From the NCBI GenBank assembly GCA_031277105.1, contig JAISLW010000148.1, positions 1-46,294 of the forward strand: DNA of 46,294 bases, given 5' to 3'. Of this stretch, positions 16,801-24,500 are shown one piece after another; position 1 is the stretch's first letter; every line of letters begins with the position of its first letter. Origin of the DNA: Planctomycetaceae bacterium. Its GTDB lineage: Bacteria; Planctomycetota; Planctomycetia; Pirellulales; Thermoguttaceae. Under the pieces are notes generated by a model. That model did not search any database. It saw nothing but the letters and a program-made list of their open reading frames with translations, and was not told the origin of the DNA. A program made the translations under genes and the position numbers.

Positions 16801-17036
16801 ACGAAAATCAAAACGACGAATATGAAATCGTTCCGCTAACTTTTTCGAGAACTATTGCAGGTGAAAATTTGCAAGCCGTCAAAAAAATCTTGCCGGAAAT
16901 CTTACCGGAAATAATGCCGGAAATAACGCCGGAGAATCTTTTGCAAGAAAATGTATTGCAAGAAAATAATATGCCCGCTAAAATTCAAACGAAAGGCGAA
17001 ATAAAATCGCGACGTTTAATAAAACGTTCAGCATAA
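13896..17036 (+). CDS. MMPL/RND superfamily transporter (HpnN-like)
   Basis: 1046 aa; two sterol-sensing/MMPL TM clusters, e.g. ISFGAMLVGLGTDFSMHYIARY and LILGIGIDSGVHIIHDY. Confidence 0.85.
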   Translation: MLPNNPKVGVTDKSILARPIAGITRVCCRNPVSVIALSVFIALFCIYWTYEYLGFKMSRLDLINPNSSFNRLWLDYIEEFGDNNEVTIVIEGQGNAEVIPVLESLADEIANYPQLFNGVLHGVNISSIRSKGLHYVPNRELEQINQFVTESQKITQNNWDQLSINKMLDAITQRLQHDTDPHVLVKTLYELDAFSNSLAKQFDPNPSYGSPWAPTQNIQASVPDLIAACTQDNTSYLLFPTQSGVIGFVLLKLVNLDKTQIAQGTESIAKLREIIKNTKSKYPQIEIGLTGMPILENDEMRLSNESMTKATILAFLGVGAVFMAGFGGIRHPLAGMITLLVAFAWTMGYITIVIGHLNILSISFGAMLVGLGTDFSMHYIARYIELRGKNYSCEDALYQTARAVGPGIFIGALTTAVAFFMASFTEFIGVAELGLISGGGIILCLLATLIFFPALITVMDKNKNSVSSYPTPVDIRCATRPFTKFPTATLILTAALVIICCLGIKKTRYDHNLLNLQPEGLESVALEEKLLKMDVEKGGRNVWFALSIADSREELLLRKKIFAQKYPDITVEEIVSCFPSEDNEKIHLISQLAARLENLPERPPEIGVADPSVIGGAIERLQNILAAQNSPLNQMIFNRHKFGNNSYNQNQNTNSIDKALEHYGNSMQLVIKRLNDIRTAIRRMPLAEYKMRISIYQAAVAGDLLTRLRNLKACSNPQPPTINDLPASLVERFVSRGGKHLMRIYSVANIWDMDEMKKFVEAVRDVDPKATGSPLQTYESSLQMQQGFTMAAAYAFIAITILLLIDFMNVQHTIAAMSPMLIGFAMMFGILGHIDIPLNPANLIVLPLILGIGIDSGVHIIHDYRSQPGKYQITASTAIAVLITSLTTIIGFGSMMIASHRGLQSLGRVLVIGVACCLMTSIIALPAALTLWTRRRNDNNNNTPNPETKISYDQFHHNTQFNNNAKNQNENQNDEYEIVPLTFSRTIAGENLQAVKKILPEILPEIMPEITPENLLQENVLQENNMPAKIQTKGEIKSRRLIKRSA

Positions 17037-17046
17037 TTATACGAAT

Positions 17047-17293
17047 GGGCGTCTCTAAAAATTCATTTGTTCAGGTAGGCGACGGTTCGCCCCGTGTTTA
17101 ATTTTGGGCCGCATTAGAGTTTATGACGCCAATAAATTTTATTACTTCACATCGCGTAAAATACTATCTATTTTATACGTTATGAATTATTAAAATTTAA
17201 TAATCATTTTATGCGTATTGCGGCCCAAAAAATAAACACAGCGGCGAAACACCGCCTACATTTTTACAAAAATATTAATTTTTAGAGACGCCC
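17047..17293. repeat. Family F element (MITE-like, about 247 bp)
   Basis: GGGCGTCTCTAAAAATTCATTTGTTCAGGTAGGCG...CGCCTACATTTTTACAAAAATATTAATTTTTAGAGACGCCC. Confidence 0.85.
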
Positions 17294-17319
17294 GAATCAC
17301 GCTGGAATTTCATCAATAT

Positions 17320-17424
17320 GCAGCAACTCGTACTTGAATTTCAGCGATTTAAAAGCGTCAAAGCATACCGTCCGAAAGTTAGCAGGCAGACGGCGGTAAA
17401 CGCAAAGTCAAGTGCGAATAGTTT
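17320..17424 (-). repeat. Family A copy, degenerate left end
   Basis: CAACTCGTACTTGAATTTCAGCGATTTAAAAGCGTCAAAGC...AAGTGCGAATAGTTTA. Confidence 0.75.
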
Positions 17425-17450
17425 AAATAATTACAAAAACGTTAAAAATA

Positions 17451-17827
17451 GTAACCGTTCACGGAAATTTAAACGATAGGTTTTAGGCGATAGGGTGTGT
17501 GGGTTAGGGAGTAGTTTTTTAGAAAACTAGAGAACAGATTTTTTGTTACAAAAAAATTGTCCCACTTGTCCCTCAAAAATTGTCAATAGGTAACTTCTAA
17601 AAACCACAAATTTATTTTTTATTAAACACAGAGGACACAGAGAACACAGAGGAATTTTTTAATTGGAATCAAAACGTTATGTAATATTATAATTGACTTT
17701 TTGATCTAAAATTTTTAAAAAAATTATTCTCTGTGAACTCTGCGTTCTCGGCGCTTAATAAACAAAAAACTGTTTTTTTGAAGTTGCCAATATGTATTTT
17801 GCTAAACAGATTTCAATGAACGGTTGC
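17451..17827. repeat. Family B element containing a nested family D element
   Basis: GTAACCGTTCACGGAAATTTAAACGATAG...ACAGATTTCAATGAACGGTTGC. Confidence 0.7.
17589..17788. repeat. Family D element
   Basis: GGTAACTTCTAAAAACCACAAATTTATTTTTTATTAAACACAGAGG...GAAGTTGCC. Confidence 0.85.
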
Positions 17828-17914
17828 AAAAAATAATCTATCTAATCTATGTAATCTGTGGACTGTTTTTTAAAAGAATCTGCGGATAAAAAATATTTTT
17901 TGGTTTTCAGATCG

Positions 17915-19102
17915 ATGAGAGAGTTAAATTCGGATGTTGAGTTGACGGGTAGTTCGGAGTCTATGCAAGGCGTGCGTAGATTTATTGAGCGTATTTCTGG
18001 GACGGATTCGGCTGTTGTTATACTTGGCGAAACTGGGACGGGGAAGGAGTTAGTGGCGAGGTCGATACATGCGCGTAGTTTACGTTCCGACAAGTCGTTT
18101 ATTGCTGTAAATTGTGGCGCTTTGCCGGAAAATTTGATTGAGAGTGAGTTATTTGGGCATAGGCGTGGGAGTTTTACGGGCGCTGATGCGGCGAGGGCGG
18201 GGTTATTGGAAGTCGCGGATGGCGGGACGTTATTTTTGGATGAAATAGGGGAGTTATCGAAGGGAATGCAGGCGAAGTTGTTAAGGTTTCTTGAGAATGG
18301 CGAGGTGCGTCGGATTGGCGACAATGTTCCGATTCATTGTGATGTTAGGGTGATTTGTGCGACGTTACGGAATCTTGAGGCGATGGTACTTTCGGGCGAA
18401 TTTAGGGAGGATTTATGGTTTAGGATAAACACGTTTATTATTCGGTTGCCGTCGTTGCGGGAGCGGATGGATGATTTGCCGGAGTTAATTTGTGTGTTAG
18501 TAAAGCGTTTTAGGAAGGCGTTGAAGTCGGATATTGTTGATATTGTCGAGGACGATTTGGTGGACGTTTTTGATATATTTACAAAGCGGGCGTTTAAACG
18601 TTTAACAGAGTATGATTGGCCAGGCAACATAAGACAATTAGCCAATACGTTGGAGTATGCTTTAGTGTTATCGGACAAGTTGCCGATAGACGTTGATGCG
18701 TTGCCGGATTTATTAGAGTTACGAAATATATCAGACGCAACAACATCAACGACAACATCTGCGGCAACATCAGTAACAACATCAACAATATCAACAGCGG
18801 CAACAGACGCGACAAAAAACGTTATTTCAATTAGAGACCGTAATGCGGAATTGCGACCGGAGGTTTGTAAAGACGCAACAATGGATTCAAGCGTAAATTT
18901 AAAACCCATAACTCAAAAAAAACAACAAAATGAAGATAATCTAGAGAATACTGGTTTACCGCCGTCGTTAAGAGAATTAGAATCGCAAGCGATCAGTCAA
19001 GCGTTGCAAAGAAACGAAGGAAACAAAGTCAAAGCCGCCGAAGAACTAGGAATAAGCCTAAAAACATTATACAACAAAATAAATCTAACAGATAAAAAAT
19101 AA
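17915..19102 (+). CDS. Sigma-54-dependent transcriptional activator with no receiver domain
   Basis: GETGTGKELVARSIH, ESELFGHRRGSFTGAD, GGTLFLDEIGEL, C-terminal Fis-type HTH (VKAAEELGISLKTLYNKI). Start at 17915 (MRELNSDV); the track start at 17858 lies in a repeat. Confidence 0.85.
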   Translation: MRELNSDVELTGSSESMQGVRRFIERISGTDSAVVILGETGTGKELVARSIHARSLRSDKSFIAVNCGALPENLIESELFGHRRGSFTGADAARAGLLEVADGGTLFLDEIGELSKGMQAKLLRFLENGEVRRIGDNVPIHCDVRVICATLRNLEAMVLSGEFREDLWFRINTFIIRLPSLRERMDDLPELICVLVKRFRKALKSDIVDIVEDDLVDVFDIFTKRAFKRLTEYDWPGNIRQLANTLEYALVLSDKLPIDVDALPDLLELRNISDATTSTTTSAATSVTTSTISTAATDATKNVISIRDRNAELRPEVCKDATMDSSVNLKPITQKKQQNEDNLENTGLPPSLRELESQAISQALQRNEGNKVKAAEELGISLKTLYNKINLTDKK

Positions 19103-19245
19103 TCTAACCGTGCGTACTTGAAATTTTCAGAATTTGCGAATAATTTTTGTCTCTTTTGTCTCACGCGTCCCTCATGTCCCACGAGTCTCAAGTTAAACAC
19201 ATTCCGCGATAGCGACGGGTTTTAATCCGTTGGATCATTTTGTAT

Positions 19246-19884
19246 TTATTTTAAATTATCTATGATGATTTTGACTAATTTTTTTCCGATGATTTTTTTT
19301 GTGCCGTTTAGTGTTTTTATTAATTTTTTTTGGGTGTTGTAAATTTTTAGTTTTGTGTGGTTATTGTTTATTGCGTTTGGTGAATTTATGATGATTAGGT
19401 CGCAATTTTTTTGTTTTAATTTTGCGAGAGCGTTTTGTTTTTCGTTTTGTGTTTCTAGAGCGAAGCCGACTGACCATTGATTTAATTTTTTGATTTTTCC
19501 TAATTCGGCGAGTATATCTTTTGTCTGTTCGAGTTCGATGGTGATTCCGCTACCGGAAGCAGGTTTAGTGATTTTTTGTGGTGAGAATTGTTTAGGTTTG
19601 AAGTCGCAAGGCGCAGCCGCGCTGATTATGCCTTTGCAAGAACCGAACAAGGAAACGCAACAAGAAAGCATTTCAAGCGTACTTTCCACAAAATAAACTT
19701 CAACGCCCGCAGGGTAACAAATTGAAACCGGACCGCTAACTATTACAGGTTCAAAACCGTATTCCAACAATCCTTCTACGATTGCCAAGCCCATTTTACC
19801 GCTGGAACCGTTGCTCAAAAAACGTACCGGATCGATATATTCCCGCGTAGAACCACAAGTAACCAAAACCTTAGTCAATTTCAT
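19246..19884 (-). CDS. coaB: Phosphopantothenate-cysteine ligase (stand-alone CoaB domain)
   Basis: MKLTKVLVTCGSTREYIDPVRFLSNGSSGKMG, AAAPCDFKP. No CoaC decarboxylase domain fused. Confidence 0.85.
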   Translation of the reverse strand: MKLTKVLVTCGSTREYIDPVRFLSNGSSGKMGLAIVEGLLEYGFEPVIVSGPVSICYPAGVEVYFVESTLEMLSCCVSLFGSCKGIISAAAPCDFKPKQFSPQKITKPASGSGITIELEQTKDILAELGKIKKLNQWSVGFALETQNEKQNALAKLKQKNCDLIIINSPNAINNNHTKLKIYNTQKKLIKTLNGTKKIIGKKLVKIIIDNLK

Positions 19885-19899
19885 AATCGTAAAATTTAT

Positions 19900-20067
19900 G
19901 TAACCGTTCACGAAAATTTTGTCTAATAAATTATCATAACCAAATTTGAGGGACAATTGGGACGATTTTTTGTAACAAAAATTGTTATCTAGTTTTCTAA
20001 AAACTATTCCTTATTCCATATTCATTAACCCCTAAAATCTATCGCTTAAGTTTCAGAGAACGGTTAC
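19900..20067. repeat. Family B element
   Basis: GTAACCGTTCACGAAAATTTT...AAATCTATCGCTTAAGTTTCAGAGAACGGTTAC. Confidence 0.8.
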
Positions 20068-20108
20068 CATGTTATTGTCAAGTTCGCAATATGTTTCTGT
20101 ATAAACAG

Positions 20109-21218
20109 TTATTTGTCGAGTTCTCTTTTGATGAAATTTTCCAATACTTTCTTATCCGGCAATTTGACAAGATATTTTGAAACAAACATGTTATCATCCA
20201 TGCCCGCAGATGAATATTTAACAAGAGTATCATCTTTGTCAATGCAAAAAATAATACCTATCGGAGGATTATCTCCTTCACTCATTTCGTTGTCTTTGAA
20301 ATAATTCAAATATAAATTCATTTGTCCTGCATCCGCATAGTCGTATTCTCTCATTTTCAGGTCAATTAATACGTTGCATTTTAATATTTTATGGTAAAAG
20401 ACCAAGTCTATGCGATAATGGTTATTATTAAATGTAATACGTTTTTGCCGTGCTTCAAAACAAAATCCTGTTCCCAATTCCATGAGAAATTCCTGCAAGT
20501 GAGTAAGAATTTGCTGTTCTAAGTCTGATTCACTGTATTCGTTTTTTTCCTCCAAATCAAGAAATTCCAGGATGTATGGATTTCGTATGACTTCCGCATT
20601 GGCGGGTGGTTTCAGGTTTTTTATTTTGGCAATAACAGCATCTTTATTGGTGGACATTGTCGTTCTGAAAGCCAGCGATGTTCCAATAGCCCGTTTCAAT
20701 TCTCTGACTGTCCAGTTATTTTTGATAGTTTCCACTTCATAAAAAAGACGTTGCAATGGGTCTTCTACTCTGATTAATTCGATAAAATGAGTGTAGCTCA
20801 ATCTTGACAATAAAAGTTCAGACGGCAATTCTAATTCGCCAATTGTTGATTGACTTTTTACTGAAATACAAGACAAGATACTATTCTGTATATTAGAATT
20901 TTGTAATAAGCCAATCAATGATTGGCTTATTTGAGGATATAAAAGATAAAAGGTTCTATGATTTTTCAGAGCGCTAATTGAAAATCCTTTTAATCCTCTG
21001 AGTGTTAATTTTGAAGCTATTGCGCCGATCAGATTATCTCCGTATTTTGCTCTGTCCTCGCCGTTTTGTTCGTATTCAACGATGTAATAACCAAACATCC
21101 AATTTCTTAAAGTAAGAAATTGATTTACGGATTTTGCAGCAAAACCTTGTAGAACCTCATGAACATGGGATATATTATTTACCAGTTCTTCAAAATTATT
21201 ATTATTTGTTAATGACAT
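20109..21218 (-). CDS. YhcG/DUF1016-type PD-(D/E)XK nuclease-domain protein
   Basis: RYGDNLI/L..LRG-type N-terminus, WTVRELKRAI, FCFEARQKRITFNNNHYRIDLVFYHKILKCNVLIDLKM. Confidence 0.88.
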   Translation of the reverse strand: MSLTNNNNFEELVNNISHVHEVLQGFAAKSVNQFLTLRNWMFGYYIVEYEQNGEDRAKYGDNLIGAIASKLTLRGLKGFSISALKNHRTFYLLYPQISQSLIGLLQNSNIQNSILSCISVKSQSTIGELELPSELLLSRLSYTHFIELIRVEDPLQRLFYEVETIKNNWTVRELKRAIGTSLAFRTTMSTNKDAVIAKIKNLKPPANAEVIRNPYILEFLDLEEKNEYSESDLEQQILTHLQEFLMELGTGFCFEARQKRITFNNNHYRIDLVFYHKILKCNVLIDLKMREYDYADAGQMNLYLNYFKDNEMSEGDNPPIGIIFCIDKDDTLVKYSSAGMDDNMFVSKYLVKLPDKKVLENFIKRELDK

Positions 21219-21298
21219 ATTAATTTCTATAAATCGACGACAAAATTACTGTTTTTTTCTTTTCGCTTTCTGAAAATCAAAACGACATGAAAACAATT

Positions 21299-21525
21299 GG
21301 GCATCTCTAAAAATTCATTTGTCCAGGTAGGCGGCGTTTCGCCCCGTGTTTAATTTTGGGCCGCAGTAGAGTTTATGTCGCTAATAAATGTTAATATTGC
21401 ACAACGCCTAAAATAAATTTATTTTTGACGTTATGAATTATTAAAATTTAATAATTATTTTGTACGTACTACGGCGTTTCGGCGAAACGCCGCCTACCTG
21501 AACAAATGAGTTTTTAGAACTTGCC
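21299..21525. repeat. Family F element immediately downstream of uvrA stop
   Basis: GGGCATCTCTAAAAATTCATTTGTCCAGGTAGGCGGCG...CGCCGCCTACCTGAACAAATGAGTTTTTAGAACTTGCC. Confidence 0.82.
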
Positions 21526-21534
21526 TTAATTCTT

Positions 21535-24500
21535 TCAATTTGCGTTTTGTTTTGTTGGTGATTTTTTTGATTGTTTTATTGATATTCTTCTGTTTTTTGG
21601 TATGGGAATTTGTTTTTTTCCGTTTAGGTATGCGCCGGTGACAGAATTTTTTTGTTTTAATATTTGTTCCGGCGCGCCTTGCGCTACAATTTCACCGCCG
21701 TAACGTCCCGCTTTGGGACCGAAATCTAAAATTTTATCGGCGCCTAAAATTACGTCTTTGTCATGTTCTACAACAATTAACGTATTTCCTAGATCGCGTA
21801 ATTTTCTTAACGCTTCAATCAATCTCATGTTGTCCCGCGGATGCAAACCAATCGTCGGCTCGTCCAAAACATAAAGCACCCCCACAAGCCCGCTGCCAAT
21901 TTGCGCCGCTAACCTAATTCGTTGCGTTTCGCCGCCCGATAACGTCGGCGCAGGTCGCGATAACGTCAAATAATCCAGACCTACGTCAATCAAAAATTGC
22001 AACCTGTTCACAACCTCAACCAATAAATCACCCGCAACCTGACGCTCTACCGCCGTCAACTTCCAACCGCGAAAAACTTCAATCAAAACGCCTAACGGTA
22101 AACGACAAAGTTGATCCATCGTATAACCAATCAAACGAACCGCCGATACGTCGTCCCGCAACCTACTGCCCATACAAACGCCACACTCAACTTCATCCAA
22201 AACCATACCACCCTCGACGCGAAACATCGGAACAAGACGCGACGCCTCCTCGACCGAATTATAAAGTCCCTTGTACTGAAATGAAAATTGCACCTCGCGA
22301 CCAACAACGCCGCTAACATCGCCGCCGTCTTTAATATCGCCGTCTTTAATATCGTTATTTTTACCGGCGTTATTTTTATCGGCGTCGTCGTCTTGCGTTT
22401 TGTTATTTTTCGTTACAATAATTTTCGACTCAACAGAATTAGCGGCAGGCGTAACTTTTTTCGACGCTTTTTTCACGATGTTTTTTTGCGTTTCTTTTAT
22501 TGTTTCTTTTGGGGTTTCTTTTTGCGTTTCGTTATTTTTGTCAAGATGTTTTTTGTCAAGATTTATTTCAAATTTAACGTTAAATTCTTGATCTCCTGTT
22601 CCGTGATAAATTAGTCTTCGGTGTCTTGCGTCTAGTTGTTCAAAGGGCGTATTTAGCGGTATTCCCGTCTGTTCGGCAAACGCCCGCAACATTGCCGCGC
22701 CTATTGGCGTATTTGTATTCGGCAGCAAATTAACGGCGCCTTCCCACAACGTCAATTTTGAATCGCATAAGAAAACCGCCGGATTAGCGCCGCGTTGTAC
22801 TCCTAAACCTTCGCAATTCGGGCACCATCCGAGCGGCGAGTTTGCGGAGAAATGATGCGGCGTAAGACGTTCAAAACTTCTTCCGCAACGTTCACATGCT
22901 AGATGTTGGCTGTGAATAGAGCGTTTCCATCGCGTTTCGGGAATGCTTTCGTCCGCTTCGATTACGTGAACTACGCCGCGTCCGGTCAATAAGGCGCTTT
23001 CCACGCTGTCTGCTATTCGCATCCTACCGGACTGATCGTCGCGTAAGACGATGCGATCAATTATTAACTCTACATCGTGCCGTCGTCGTCGGTCAATATC
23101 AGGCAAACCATCAGTCCCGTCCAGCGAATACAAAACGCCATCGACGCGAACTCGACTAAATCCGTCGGCGCGAAAACGGCGCCAAAGTTCATCATAAATT
23201 TGACCAACCTCAATCGTAACCGGCGCCGCAATAAGCAAACGATGCGCCGTTTGCATTGACATTATTTTCGCAATAATTTCGTCAAGCGTTTGCGTCCCTA
23301 CCGGAATATTACAATCAGGACAATACGATACGCCAAGACGCGCAAATAAAACCCGCAAATAATCTTGTACTTCCGTAATTGTTCCTACCGTACTTCGCGG
23401 CGAATGCGACGCCGATTTCTGTTCAATCGCAATTGCCGGCGACAGACCTTCTATACGCTCGACGCGCGGCTTTTGCAATTGACCTATAAATTGACGCGCA
23501 TAACTAGACAAACTCTCAACATAACGCCGTTGACCTTCCGCATAAATCGTGTCCATTGCAAGCGACGACTTGCCGCTGCCGCTCGGTCCTGAGCAGACCG
23601 TCATTTTGTCGCGCGGGATTTCTACTGAAACGTTTTTAAGATTATGTTCTTCGGCGCCGCACACTATCACCGAGTTAATTTCGCTAGCGGCGTTATTGGG
23701 CGATTGCGAATTTTGCGATTGCGTTAGTTGCGATTGTGATAGTTGCGATTTTTTTTGTGTTGTTGTAATTGGGATGATTGGCGGGACGGTATTTATTGCG
23801 GCGTTTTTTTTGTCAAAATATTTTTTTAGCGCTTTACCCGTATGAGAATTTTCGCATTGTACAATCATTTCGGGAGCGCCTGTCGTTACAATTTCGCCGC
23901 CTGCTTCTCCGCCTTCTGGACCTAGATCGATTATCCAATCGGCAGTTTTGATAACGTCAAGATTATGCTCGACAACTAAAACCGTATTGCCCGCTTCGAC
24001 AAATTCATGCAGAACGCCCAGCAACATTTTTATATCCGCAAAATGTAAGCCCGTCGTCGGCTCGTCTAGTAAATACAACGTTTTCCCCGTACTTCGTTTG
24101 ACTAATTCGCGGGCAAGTTTTATTCGTTGCGCTTCGCCGCCGGATAACGTTGGCGACGGCTGACCTAATTTCATATAACCAAGCCCGACGCGAGCAAGCA
24201 TCGACAAATAATGTTTTATTTTCGGATGATTTTCAAAATGTTCTATTGCCTCTTCTACATCCATATTTAAAACTTGGTCTATTGATTTGCCTTTGTAGCG
24301 GATTGCTAAAGTTTCGTGGTTAAATCGTCGTCCTTGACACGCTTGACATGTTACGTAAACGTCCGCTAAAAAATCCATCTCCAATTTCTGCACGCCGCGA
24401 CCTTCGCACGCTTCACAACGCCCGCCTTTAATATTAAAACTAAATCGACCAGGTTCATAACCATTGAGCTTCGCCTCAGGTATCTCCGCAAATAAATTAC

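Noticed and set aside
17842-18324. Minus-strand ORFs antisense to the sigma-54 activator (also 18334..18909)
   Set aside because: Shadow ORFs of a clear conserved CDS on the opposite strand.
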